Source: Ralstonia thomasii
Lineage (GTDB): Bacteria; Pseudomonadota; Gammaproteobacteria; Burkholderiales; Burkholderiaceae
NCBI RefSeq assembly: GCF_958405895.1
Contig: NZ_CATZAR010000016.1
DNA length: 64,000 nt
Reading direction: 5' to 3' (one strand)
Below are positions 19,210 through 27,273 of the stretch, in pieces. Position 1 is the first letter of the stretch, and every line of letters begins with the position of its first letter. Below the pieces are notes generated by a model. That model made no database searches. It saw only the letters and a program-made list of their open reading frames with translations, and was not told where the DNA came from. Made by a program: the position numbers and the translations under genes.

Positions 19210-19989
19210 ATGACCGCGCAACTGCTCTCCAAACGCATCGGTTCGACGCTGGTGCTGACGCTGTCCAACCCTGACGCGCGCAACGCGCTGGACCCGGTGA
19301 TGTACACCGCGTCGATGGAAGCGCTGGACCGCGCCGCCAACGACAACGAGATCCGCGCCATCATCTTCACGGGCGACGGCAACGCCTTCTGTGCGGGCGG
19401 TAATCTGAACCGCCTGCTGGAAAACCGTAGCAAGCCGCGCAGCGTTCAAGAAGAAGGCATCGACGCGCTCAACCACTGGATCGAGACGATCCGCACGTTT
19501 CCCAAGCCGGTGATCGCCGCGGTGGAGGGCCCAGCGGCCGGCGCAGGTTTCTCGCTGGTGCTGGCGTGCGATTTTGCGATTGCCGCGTCGGATGCGAAGT
19601 TCGTGATGGCGTATGTGAACGTGGCGCTTACGCCGGACGGCGGCGGCTCATGGCACATCGCGCGCTTCCTGCCGCGCCCGCTGGCGAGCGAAATCATCAT
19701 GCTCGGCAAGCCTGTCAGCGCGGAGCGGCTGGCGCACTTCGGGCTCATCAATGAGGTGGTCAAACCTGGCGAGGCGCTGGACCAGGCATTGGCACTCGCG
19801 GAAAAACTCGCTGCGCAATCGCCGCACGCGGTGGGCCGCATCAAGGGCCTGATCGCCCACGCCGAAGACGCCTCGCTGCACGATCACCTCAAGGCCGAGC
19901 AGCACAGCTTTGTCGAAGCGCTGCACCACGCCGATGGCAACGAAGGCATCTCGGCCTTCCTGCAAAAGCGCAAACCCCAATACCGCTAG
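19210..19989 (+). CDS. Crotonase-fold enoyl-CoA hydratase/isomerase family (oxepin-CoA hydrolase, alternative-type-like)
   Basis: A 259-residue crotonase. The oxyanion-hole segments AFCAGGNLNRL (about residue 62) and GPAAGAGFSLVLACDFAIA (about 105) are present. The first catalytic Glu of classical hydratases is replaced in GPAAGAGF, while an acidic residue follows in LTPDGGGSWH, so it may be an isomerase or a specialised hydratase. The sequence style matches proteins named oxepin-CoA hydrolase, alternative type. It sits between the 3-hydroxyacyl-CoA dehydrogenase and the histidine phosphatase in the same operon. Confidence 0.87.
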   Translation: MTAQLLSKRIGSTLVLTLSNPDARNALDPVMYTASMEALDRAANDNEIRAIIFTGDGNAFCAGGNLNRLLENRSKPRSVQEEGIDALNHWIETIRTFPKPVIAAVEGPAAGAGFSLVLACDFAIAASDAKFVMAYVNVALTPDGGGSWHIARFLPRPLASEIIMLGKPVSAERLAHFGLINEVVKPGEALDQALALAEKLAAQSPHAVGRIKGLIAHAEDASLHDHLKAEQHSFVEALHHADGNEGISAFLQKRKPQYR

Positions 19990-20001
19990 TTTCAGGCTCG
20001 C

Positions 20002-20736
20002 ATGGTTCCCTTCCCGACACCCAACCGCCGCCGCGTCTACCTGATGCGTCACGGCGCCGTCACGTACTTCGACGAAACCGGCCGGCCCGTTCCGTCGCCC
20101 GAGGCCGTGCCGCTCAACGAACTGGGCCGCAGCCAAGCCACCGCTGCCGGCAAGATCTTCGCCGCCGAGAACATCGTCTTCGACCGCGTGATCGTCAGTG
20201 GCTTGCCGCGCACGGTGGAAACCGCGCAGCGTGTGCTGGCCGAGATGCCCGCGATGCAGGAACGCGGCATTGCGCTTGAACACTGGCCCGAGCTGCAGGA
20301 AATCCGAGGCGGCAAGCTGGCAGAAATTCCCGAGCACGAACTCGCGCAAGCCTTCATCGGCGCGTTTGAAGGCACGGTGTCGGAAGACCGGCGCTTCCTC
20401 AACGGCGAGAGCATCGGCGAGTTTCTTGACCGCGTGACGCCGGCCATCGCCAGACTGCGTTCGCAAACCGACTGGGACACCGTGCTGCTCGTGCTGCATG
20501 GCGGCACCAACCGCGCGATCCTCTCGCATGCCATCACCGGCGGCGAGCGCGTGTTCTTCGGCAGCTTGGCCCAGACCGCCGGCTGCATCAACGTGCTCGA
20601 TGTTGGTGATGCCCCGACCGACTGGGTGCTGCGCATGAGCAACTTCTCGGCACCCTCGCCCGCGCATCTCGGCTCGCGGCTGACGACGATGGAAGTGCTG
20701 CTGCAGCAGTACCTTCGCCATCGCCAACCGACCTGA
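20002..20736 (+). CDS. Histidine phosphatase family protein (phosphoglycerate mutase-like)
   Basis: A 244-residue branch-1 histidine phosphatase. The RHG motif is in VYLMRHGAVTYFDETG (phosphohistidine at about residue 16). VIVSGLPRTVETAQRVL supplies the second Arg, LQEIRGGKLAEIP the acid region, and LLVLHGGTNRAIL the second His. It starts 12 bp after the crotonase gene and 38 bp before a kinase-fold gene. The pairing of a phosphatase with an APH-type kinase in an acyl-CoA operon suggests that a phosphorylated acyl-CoA or acyl intermediate is handled here (inference). Confidence 0.88.
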   Translation: MVPFPTPNRRRVYLMRHGAVTYFDETGRPVPSPEAVPLNELGRSQATAAGKIFAAENIVFDRVIVSGLPRTVETAQRVLAEMPAMQERGIALEHWPELQEIRGGKLAEIPEHELAQAFIGAFEGTVSEDRRFLNGESIGEFLDRVTPAIARLRSQTDWDTVLLVLHGGTNRAILSHAITGGERVFFGSLAQTAGCINVLDVGDAPTDWVLRMSNFSAPSPAHLGSRLTTMEVLLQQYLRHRQPT

Positions 20737-20774
20737 ACTTTCCTCGATACACAAGAAGATTCGGAGACACACCC

Positions 20775-21863
20775 ATGGCACAAACGGACCAGCAGGATTT
20801 TTCCGCCTTCGAGGGCACGCGCCCCGTGGCAGAACAGCAGAAGTTCGACATTGGCGCGCTGGAAGCGTGGATGCGCGAACACGTGGCCGGCTTTGCCGGC
20901 CCGCTCACGGTTGAACAGTTCAAGGGCGGCCAGTCGAACCCGACGTTCAAGCTGATCACGCCGTCGCGCACGTACGTGATGCGCGCGAAGCCTGGCCCCA
21001 AGGCGAAGTTGCTGCCGTCGGCACACGCCATCGAGCGCGAATATCGGGTGATGGATGCGCTCGCCAAGACCGACGTCCCCGTCGCGAAGATGTATGCGCT
21101 GTGCGAAGACGAAGCCGTGATCGGCCGCGCCTTCTACATCATGGAGTTCGTACAGGGCCGCGTGCTGTGGGATCAGGCCCTACCCGGCATGGCGCCCGCC
21201 GAGCGCACCGCGATCTATGACGAGATGAACCGCGTCATTTCTGCGCTGCACACGGTGGACTACGCCGCCATCGGCCTGGCCGACTACGGCAAACCCGGCA
21301 ACTATTTCGCGCGCCAGATCGAGCGCTGGAGCAAGCAGTACAAGCTGTCGGAAACCGAGTCGATTCCGGCCATGGACAACCTGATCGAATGGCTGCCCAA
21401 GCACGTGCCGCAGGAAGCCGAGGAAATCACCAGCATCGTTCACGGCGACTACCGGCTCGACAACCTGATCTTCCACCCGACCGAGCCGCGTGTGCTGGCC
21501 ATCCTCGATTGGGAACTCTCGACGCTGGGCCACCCGCTGGCCGATTTCAGCTACCACTGCATGAGCTGGCACATCGAGCCGGGTCAGTTCCGCGGCGTGG
21601 CAGGTCTGGACTTCGCCGCCCTCGGCATCCCCACAGAAGCCGAGTACATCCGCCAATACGAAGAACGCACCGGCCGCCGCATCACAGGCGACTGGAACTT
21701 CTACCTCGCCTACAACATGTTCCGCATTGCCGGCATCCTGCAGGGGATCATGAAGCGCGTGGTGGATGGCACGGCGTCGTCGGCGCAGGCGATGGAAGCG
21801 GGCAAGCGCGCCCGCCCGATGGCCGAACTGGGCTGGAAGTACGCCCAGCAGGCCGGCGCCTGA
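20775..21863 (+). CDS. APH-type phosphotransferase (ACAD10/11 kinase-domain-like)
   Basis: A 362-residue protein with the aminoglycoside-phosphotransferase/choline-kinase fold. QFKGGQSNPTFKL is the nucleotide-loop region and YVMRAKPG holds the ATP-binding Lys. HAIEREYRVMDAL has the paired Glu, IVHGDYRLDNLIFHP (about residue 220) is the catalytic loop with Asp and Asn, and LAILDWELSTLGHPLADF is the metal-binding DxE/DWE motif. The closest family by style is the kinase half of eukaryotic ACAD10/ACAD11 and bacterial LvaA, which phosphorylate 4-hydroxyacyl-CoAs. The gene ends the plus-strand operon; a separate ACAD gene lies 4 kb downstream. Substrate assignment is inference. Confidence 0.87.
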   Translation: MAQTDQQDFSAFEGTRPVAEQQKFDIGALEAWMREHVAGFAGPLTVEQFKGGQSNPTFKLITPSRTYVMRAKPGPKAKLLPSAHAIEREYRVMDALAKTDVPVAKMYALCEDEAVIGRAFYIMEFVQGRVLWDQALPGMAPAERTAIYDEMNRVISALHTVDYAAIGLADYGKPGNYFARQIERWSKQYKLSETESIPAMDNLIEWLPKHVPQEAEEITSIVHGDYRLDNLIFHPTEPRVLAILDWELSTLGHPLADFSYHCMSWHIEPGQFRGVAGLDFAALGIPTEAEYIRQYEERTGRRITGDWNFYLAYNMFRIAGILQGIMKRVVDGTASSAQAMEAGKRARPMAELGWKYAQQAGA

Positions 21864-21873
21864 CGCCGCGGCT

Positions 21874-22278
21874 TTACTCGTGCTCGCGCGCTGCTTCCAG
21901 AGGACCGGACAGCGGCGCCTCCAGCTCCAGCACCACCCCGCCCGGCAACTGCACGAAGATCTGTGCAGCAGGCCGCGCGGGGTGTTTTTTTACCTGGTGC
22001 GGGATGCCGCTTTCGCGCACGGCGGCCAGCACATCGGCCGCGTCCTTCCCGGTGCGGAACGCGATATGCGAGAACACCAGCTCCGGCGTATCGCCCTCCT
22101 GCGTCACGAGATGGACCAGCGCATCATCGTTCTGGTATAGCCACGTGCCGGGAAACGGAAACGCCGGGCGCGGCCCCGGTTTCCAGCCGAGCACATCGGC
22201 GAAGAATTTCAGGATGGGCGCATCTCCTGCCACGTGAAAGTTCACGTGGTCGAAGGTCCAATCGCCGTCGGGTGTCAT
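21874..22278 (-). CDS. VOC (glyoxalase-fold) family protein
   Basis: A 134-residue single-domain VOC protein. It starts WTFDHVNFHVAG and has FFADVLGWKPGPRPAFPFPG, ALVHLV, FSHIAFRTGKDAADVLA and a C-terminal VQLPGGVVLELEAP. His and Glu residues at the usual metal positions (DHVNFHV, LVHLV, LELE) are visible. It overlaps the preceding SDR gene by four bases (ATGA), so the two are translationally coupled. It is convergent with the kinase gene, 10 bp away. Reaction unknown. Confidence 0.85.
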   Translation of the reverse strand: MTPDGDWTFDHVNFHVAGDAPILKFFADVLGWKPGPRPAFPFPGTWLYQNDDALVHLVTQEGDTPELVFSHIAFRTGKDAADVLAAVRESGIPHQVKKHPARPAAQIFVQLPGGVVLELEAPLSGPLEAAREHE

Positions 22279-22988
22279 AGCAAACCGCCTCCTTCAATGT
22301 CGATGATGGCGCCGGTCATGAAACCGTTGGTCATGGCCAGCAGGTAGCCTTGGGCGAGGTCTTCCGGCGTGCCGACGCGGCCGACCGGCAGGCCGCTGCC
22401 GATGCGCGCAAGCATGGCCTGCCGATCTGCCGGCGCACCCCATACTTCCGTATCCACCACACCGGGGCTGATCACGTTGACACGACGCGGTGCCAGTTCC
22501 TTCGCCAGGTTCTTGCCAGCAGCTTCCACCGCCGCGTTGATCGAGCCACGCAGCAGGCCGGTTGCTGTCGCCTTGCGTGAAAGCAGGCCAGAGGTGAGCG
22601 TAATCGATGCGCGTTCCGCCAGATGTGGCAATGCGGCCTGCACTGCCATCAAGGCGGCAAAGAACTTGGTGCCAAACGCCTGTTCCAGGTCAGCACGTTG
22701 CAGCGCGGCAAACGGCGGTGGGCTCGTACGCGAGCCGATGGTGATGACGAGATGGTCGATCTTGCCGCTGGGCGACAACTGGGCTGCCTGCGCCAGCGCG
22801 CTGGCGAGCGACGCCGTGTCGTTCGCGTCGACGGCAATGCCGTGCGCGCCATCCGCCGCTTTGGCCGAGCGCCCCAGCACCGTCACGCGCGCCCCTTCGG
22901 CTACAGCCGCGCGTGCCACCGCCTGGCCAATACCGGCCGTACCGCCCAACACCACCACGGACTGATCCTGCAAGGTCTTCGAAGTCAT
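22275..22988 (-). CDS. Atypical short-chain dehydrogenase/reductase lacking the YxxxK pair
   Basis: A 237-residue SDR-fold protein. The cofactor loop is VVLGGTAGIGQAVARAA (residues 12-28), followed by VTVLGRSAK and a shortened DHLVITIGSR in place of NNAG. The catalytic Ser survives in ITLTSGLLSR. Where Tyr-x3-Lys should lie the sequence reads LLRGSINAAVEAAGKNLA, so by alignment Tyr and Lys are replaced by Arg and Asn. The C-terminal VNVISPGVVDTEVWG is standard. It may bind NAD(P) without classical catalysis or use another mechanism. It is divergent from a LysR regulator that probably controls it and the coupled VOC gene. ATG at 22988 fits the family; the longer frame does not. Confidence 0.83.
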   Translation of the reverse strand: MTSKTLQDQSVVVLGGTAGIGQAVARAAVAEGARVTVLGRSAKAADGAHGIAVDANDTASLASALAQAAQLSPSGKIDHLVITIGSRTSPPPFAALQRADLEQAFGTKFFAALMAVQAALPHLAERASITLTSGLLSRKATATGLLRGSINAAVEAAGKNLAKELAPRRVNVISPGVVDTEVWGAPADRQAMLARIGSGLPVGRVGTPEDLAQGYLLAMTNGFMTGAIIDIEGGGLL

Positions 22989-23050
22989 GCCAATGCTCCT
23001 TTGTTTTGAGAGGAGGAAAGAAAAAACTGTCAATCAATTGGGCCATTCTT

Positions 23051-23091
23051 TCATCAAACAAAAGCAAGATAATCTGGCTATGCTTTGATGA
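23051..23091. promoter_or_regulatory. Candidate LysR operator: spaced inverted repeat
   Basis: TCATCAAA (23051-23058) and TTTGATGA (23084-23091) are perfect inverted copies 25 bp apart in the 124-bp region between the SDR and LysR genes. The inner bases AGCA and TGCT extend the symmetry with a gap. Position and size suit an operator for the adjacent LysR protein. Confidence 0.5.
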
Positions 23092-23112
23092 TTCTCCAAA
23101 TCTGCTTTGACA

Positions 23113-24108
23113 ATGATCGCCCTCGACGACCTCCGACTGCTGGTGCGCATCGCCGACGCCGGCAACCTTTCCGCCGCTGCGCGCCAGCTCGGTTGGCTGC
23201 CCGCCACCGCCAGCGCAGCGCTCAAGCGCGTGGAGACCGAACTCGGCGCCCGCCTGTTCGAGCGCACCACGCGCAGCATGCGGCCGACCGAAGCCGGCCA
23301 GCGTTATCTAGGGTATGCAAGACAGGCGCTGGAGGCACTGGACGAAGGCGCCGAAAGCCTGGGGCAGGACCGCACCGAGCTGTCCGGCCCCATCCGCATT
23401 GCCGCCACATCGGACCTCGGGCGACACATCCTGCGCCCATGGCTCGACGCCTTTTGCGATGAGCACCCCGGCGTGCGGATCACGCTGGTGCTGGGCGACC
23501 GGCTGGCCGACCTGATGCGCGAAGACCTCGACTTTGCGCTGCGCTACGGGCATCTGCAGGATTCGGCGCTGGTGCGGCGGCCCCTTGCGTCACATCCGCG
23601 CGTGATCGTGGGCGCGCCGTCGTACTTCAAGAAGCATGGCCGGCCTGCACACCCGAGCGACCTCGCCGACCACCGCTGCCTGATCCTCCTGCGCAACGGC
23701 GAGCCCGTCACGCGCTGGCAACTCACGCACGCCAGCGGCCCTGCCCCGATCGACGTACGCGGCGATTTCCAATGCGACGACGGCGCCGTGGTGCGCGACT
23801 GGGCGGTCGCCGGGCGCGGCCTGGCATTCAAATCGTGGCTGGATGTCGCGCAAGACGTGAGCGCAGGCCGGCTGGAGGTGGCATTGCCGGCGTGGAGCCA
23901 TGCGCCCACGCCGCTGCAGCTCGTGGCCCTTGCGCGCCGCCATCGGCCTGCGCGGCTGACGGCGTGTGCGGACTTTCTCGCCGCGCGCTTTGCCGAGTTC
24001 AGCGCGCGTTATCCGTTCCCGTCCGCACAGGGGGCAGCGGCATCGCAAAAGCTGGCCAAGGCGGCCAAGCCGACCAAAACCAAGTCGGCCGTCACCGCGA
24101 ACACGTAG
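23113..24108 (+). CDS. LysR-family transcriptional regulator
   Basis: A 331-residue regulator. The N-terminal winged helix-turn-helix is DDLRLLVRIADAGNLSAAARQLGWLPATASAALKRVE (given in parts), about residues 4-60. It is followed by RLFERTTRSMRPTEAGQRYL and an effector domain beginning LSGPIRIAATSDLGRHIL. An Ala/Lys tail (about the last 30 residues, QKLAKAAKPTKTK) is not part of the family core. ATG at 23113 is used; a TTG two codons upstream is in frame. It is divergent from the SDR-VOC pair and probably regulates it through the inverted repeat between them. Confidence 0.9.
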   Translation: MIALDDLRLLVRIADAGNLSAAARQLGWLPATASAALKRVETELGARLFERTTRSMRPTEAGQRYLGYARQALEALDEGAESLGQDRTELSGPIRIAATSDLGRHILRPWLDAFCDEHPGVRITLVLGDRLADLMREDLDFALRYGHLQDSALVRRPLASHPRVIVGAPSYFKKHGRPAHPSDLADHRCLILLRNGEPVTRWQLTHASGPAPIDVRGDFQCDDGAVVRDWAVAGRGLAFKSWLDVAQDVSAGRLEVALPAWSHAPTPLQLVALARRHRPARLTACADFLAARFAEFSARYPFPSAQGAAASQKLAKAAKPTKTKSAVTANT

Positions 24109-24114
24109 GTGTCC

Positions 24115-24213
24115 TTAATGGTTGTTGCGGCGGCGGACCACCCACCACGCAACGACCACGGTGAATGCCGCCACCAGCCCCACCATCAGCCAGAAACCGG
24201 GGCACACCGAATG
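24115..24213 (-). pseudogene. C-terminal remnant of a membrane protein, possibly CorA-like transporter
   Basis: A minus-strand frame of 32 codons that opens directly after an in-frame stop and has no start codon. It reads CPGFWLMVGLVAAFTVVVAW followed by WVVRRRNNH and stop: one hydrophobic helix with a positively charged end. This looks like the final transmembrane segment of a CorA/ZntB-type transporter, where a GFW-containing helix precedes an Arg-rich C-terminus. I treat it as the tail of a deleted gene. The family call is tentative. Confidence 0.4.
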
Positions 24214-24292
24214 CTATCAATCTGTCATAAACCGGCGTGGTTACGCCATTTGCGCTGCGTAACCCCGATGATTGCGTCCGACTTTCCGTTCG

Positions 24293-25237
24293 TCAACGCC
24301 CGTCGGCGAATGCCGCCACAGCATCGTCCAGGGCGACCTCCGCCATCGCGGCGAACACGTGGTCGCGCAGCCAGCGGCTGGCGGCATCCTGGTCGCTGTT
24401 GGTGTGCCAGTACAGGTACAGCTCAAGCGGCTGCACGTTGAACGGCAGGGGCAGCATCACGTTGCCATACGGCTCGTTGGCAATGCGCGCATAGCGGATC
24501 GGCAACGTGGCAAGCAGGTCCGTGCAGCTCACCACGCGGCAGGCGGCCGGGTAATGCTGGCAACGCAGCCGCACGCGCCGCTCGTGGCCAAGGCGACGCA
24601 GCTCCACATCCTCCAGCCCTGCGCCACGGCGCCGCGACGACACATGCACGTGTTCACACGCCAGGTAGCGCTCCAGCGTCAGCGGTTCATGCGCGATGGG
24701 GTGGCCGGGGCGCGCCAGCACCACCATCGGATCGGTCAGCAGCGGCGCATGCCGGATGGCTGGGGATGCCGGCAGCAGAATGTCCGCCGCTGCGTCGATG
24801 GTGCCGGCCAGCAACTCGGTTTCGAGCTGGCGGCGGTCTCCGCGCACGGTCGTGACGTCGATGCGCGGCGCCTCCTTGGCGATGGCCGCCATGAGCGGCG
24901 GCAGCAACGTCGCTTCCAGCGCATCGCGCATCGACAACGTGAAGCGGCGCTCGCTCGTGGCGGGGTCGAAACGCGTGCCTTCACGCAGGGTGCGCTCGAA
25001 GCCCTGCAGCGCCGTGCGGACCTCCGCAATGAGCGTGCGCGCCAGCGGCGTCGGCACCATGCCCTGCCCGCGCCGCTCGAACAGCGGGTCGTCAAACAGT
25101 TCGCGCAGCCGCCCCAGGGCGTGGCTGACCGCCGGCTGCGTCAGGTTGAGCGTGCGGGCGGCCGCGGTAATCCCGCCTTCCGTATAGATGGCGTCGAAGA
25201 CGACGAACAGGTTCAGATCGACGCGCGATATATGCAT
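24293..25237 (-). CDS. LysR-family transcriptional regulator (NodD/PcaQ-like N-terminus)
   Basis: A 314-residue regulator starting MHISRVDLNLFVVFDAIYTEGG. The HTH is ITAAARTLNLTQPAVSHALGRLRELFDDPLFERRG, typical of the NodD/SyrM/LeuO-like branch that has VDLNLF. The effector domain carries FTLSMRDALEATLLPPLMA and DAAADILLPASP. ATG at 25237 is chosen over one six codons upstream. It is divergent from the thioesterase gene; the 93-bp gap contains the short palindrome GAAATTCATTTC at 25261-25272, a possible binding site. It probably regulates the thioesterase and perhaps the ACAD gene after it. Confidence 0.9.
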   Translation of the reverse strand: MHISRVDLNLFVVFDAIYTEGGITAAARTLNLTQPAVSHALGRLRELFDDPLFERRGQGMVPTPLARTLIAEVRTALQGFERTLREGTRFDPATSERRFTLSMRDALEATLLPPLMAAIAKEAPRIDVTTVRGDRRQLETELLAGTIDAAADILLPASPAIRHAPLLTDPMVVLARPGHPIAHEPLTLERYLACEHVHVSSRRRGAGLEDVELRRLGHERRVRLRCQHYPAACRVVSCTDLLATLPIRYARIANEPYGNVMLPLPFNVQPLELYLYWHTNSDQDAASRWLRDHVFAAMAEVALDDAVAAFADGR

Positions 25238-25330
25238 GACATTGATGGACCGCAATCTACGAAATTCATTTCTCTTATTGTAGGCGAAGGCTTATTCTGC
25301 GGACACCACTTGGGAGTTGCGCCACGCGCC

Positions 25331-25768
25331 ATGACCACATCCCCCGATCTCGCCGTTCCCCCGGGCTTTGTTCTGCTGAACAAGCCGAGCCCTTTCCTGA
25401 CGATGCTGGGGCCGGTGTATGCCAAGGGGATGGGCGCGTCGATGGTGATGGGTTTTCACGTGCAGCATCACCACCTGAACCGGCGCGGCATCCTGCACGG
25501 CGGCGTGGTGGCATCGCTGGCCGATGCGGCGCTCGGCTATTGCCTGGCCGAGCCCGGCGAAGGCACCGGCGGCGCCCTGGCCATGTCCACCGCCAGCCTG
25601 ACTGTGGATTTCATCGCCTCTGCCGGAGAAGGCGACTGGATCCAGATCACCCCGGAGGGATTGCGCACGGGCAGCAAACTGGCCTTTGCGCAGGCCCTCT
25701 TCCATCGCGGCGACCGGCTGATTGCGCGCGCGAGTGCCGTGTTTGCAGTGCTCGGCGGACATGTTTGA
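25331..25768 (+). CDS. Hotdog-fold thioesterase, PaaI family
   Basis: A 145-residue hotdog protein. RRGILHGGVVASLADAALGYCLAEP (about residues 50-74, in parts) is the PaaI active-site helix with the HGG and Asp motif, and STASLTVDFIASAGEGDWIQ follows. RTGSKLAFAQALFHRGDRLIARASAVFAV completes the fold. Such enzymes hydrolyse acyl-CoA thioesters. It lies 76 bp upstream of an acyl-CoA dehydrogenase gene on the same strand and is divergent from the LysR gene. Confidence 0.88.
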   Translation: MTTSPDLAVPPGFVLLNKPSPFLTMLGPVYAKGMGASMVMGFHVQHHHLNRRGILHGGVVASLADAALGYCLAEPGEGTGGALAMSTASLTVDFIASAGEGDWIQITPEGLRTGSKLAFAQALFHRGDRLIARASAVFAVLGGHV

Positions 25769-25844
25769 TGCATGGCCGAGCCCGACTGAACTGAGTTGAT
25801 GGTTGCCCGTTCGGGGCGCTTGTTCGATGTACTGAGGAGACACC

Positions 25845-27104
25845 ATGAATTTCGATTACACGCCCAAGGTCAAGGACATGCAGGCACGCCTGCTCGCATT
25901 CTTCGACCAGCACATCTACCCGAATGAGCACCGCTTCCACGAAGAAATCGAGGCCAACCGCCGCGCCGGCAATGCGTGGATCCCGACCAAGGTGATCGAA
26001 GAACTCAAGCCGCTGGCACGCAAGGCCGGGCTGTGGAACCTGTTCCTGCCGCGTTCGCCGCGCGCGCCCGAAGGGCTGTCGAACCTCGAATACGCGCCGC
26101 TGTGCGAGATCATGGGCCGCGTGCCCTGGGCGCCGGAAGTGTTCAACTGTTCCGCGCCCGACACCGGCAACATGGAGACGCTTGAGCGCTATGCGTCGGA
26201 AGAACTGAAAGACCGCTGGCTGGAGCCGCTGCTGCGCGGTGAGATCCGCTCGGCCTTCCTGATGACCGAACCGGCCGTGGCTTCGTCGGACGCCACCAAC
26301 ATCGAATGCCGCATCGAACGCCAGGGCGACGAATACGTCATCAACGGCCGCAAGTGGTGGTCGTCGGGCGCCGGCGACCCGCGCTGCGCCGTCTACATCG
26401 TCATGGGCAAGACCAACCCGGATGCCGGCCGCCACGAGCAGCAATCGATGATCGTGGTGCCAGCCAATGCGCCGGGCATCACGGTCATGCGCCCGCTGTC
26501 GGTGTTCGGTTACGACGATGCGCCGCACGGCCACATGGAAGTCGACCTGAAAGACGTGCGCGTGCCGGTGGGCAACATCCTCCTGGGTGAAGGCCGCGGT
26601 TTCGAGATCGCTCAAGGCCGCCTGGGCCCGGGCCGCATCCACCACTGCATGCGCAGCATCGGCGTGGCCGAGCGTGCGCTGGAGCTGATGTGCAAGCGCC
26701 TGTCGTCGCGCATCGCATTCGGCAAGGCCATTGCGCAGCACAGCGTCTGGCACGAACGCATTGCCGAAGCGCGCTGCATGATCGAGCAGGCCCGCCTGCT
26801 GACGCTCAAGGCCGCGTACATGATGGACACCGTCGGCAACAAGGTCGCCAAGGCCGAGATCGCGATGATCAAGGTCGTGGCACCGAACATCGCCTGCCAG
26901 ATCGTCGACTGGGCGATCCAGGCACACGGCGGCGGCGGCGTGTCGGGTGATTTCCCGCTGGCTTCGGCCTACGCCCACCAGCGCACGCTGCGTCTGGCCG
27001 ACGGCCCGGATGAAGTGCACCGCGCGGCCATCGCCAAGCTGGAACTGGCCAAGCATCTGCACCTGAAAGACGTTGTCGACATGCCGGTCACACGCGGCGC
27101 CTGA
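25845..27104 (+). CDS. Acyl-CoA dehydrogenase family protein (ACAD10/11-like)
   Basis: A 419-residue flavoprotein. The N-terminal helical domain starts MNFDYTPKVKDMQARLLAFFDQHIYPNE. The FAD and substrate region is SAFLMTEPAVASSDATNIEC followed by YVINGRKWWSSGAGDPRC. The C-terminal domain has GPGRIHHCMRSIGVAERALE and QAHGGGGVSGDFPLA. The 420-residue length, KWWSSGAGDPRC and RIHHCMRSIG are characteristic of the ACAD10/ACAD11/LvaC-like branch rather than short-chain ACADs. Together with the APH-type kinase at 20775-21863 it could convert phosphorylated 4-hydroxyacyl-CoA to enoyl-CoA (inference). A strong terminator follows. Confidence 0.92.
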   Translation: MNFDYTPKVKDMQARLLAFFDQHIYPNEHRFHEEIEANRRAGNAWIPTKVIEELKPLARKAGLWNLFLPRSPRAPEGLSNLEYAPLCEIMGRVPWAPEVFNCSAPDTGNMETLERYASEELKDRWLEPLLRGEIRSAFLMTEPAVASSDATNIECRIERQGDEYVINGRKWWSSGAGDPRCAVYIVMGKTNPDAGRHEQQSMIVVPANAPGITVMRPLSVFGYDDAPHGHMEVDLKDVRVPVGNILLGEGRGFEIAQGRLGPGRIHHCMRSIGVAERALELMCKRLSSRIAFGKAIAQHSVWHERIAEARCMIEQARLLTLKAAYMMDTVGNKVAKAEIAMIKVVAPNIACQIVDWAIQAHGGGGVSGDFPLASAYAHQRTLRLADGPDEVHRAAIAKLELAKHLHLKDVVDMPVTRGA

Positions 27105-27136
27105 CCTGCGGCACGGCTGTACCGTTCACTCCTTAA

Positions 27137-27161
27137 CCCCGCCTTGAGCGGGGATTTTTTT
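27137..27161 (+). terminator. Intrinsic terminator after the ACAD gene
   Basis: CCCCGC (27137-27142) and GCGGGG (27148-27153) form a stem over a five-base loop, followed by ATTTTTTT. Confidence 0.92.
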
Positions 27162-27273
27162 GCCCGCTGCCCGGCGTCTGCGCGTTTCTCGGTTCTGTGC
27201 TGGAATGGAACACTTTGCAGGCTGCTGGTGGCCTGCACCTCTCTTCCCGGCCAGAAGCCAAGGAGCCAACTCG

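Noticed and set aside
22989..23033. Longer N-terminus for the SDR protein
   Set aside because: The added 15 residues (MTVFSFLLSKQRSIG) do not fit an SDR start, and the region is needed for the divergent promoters.
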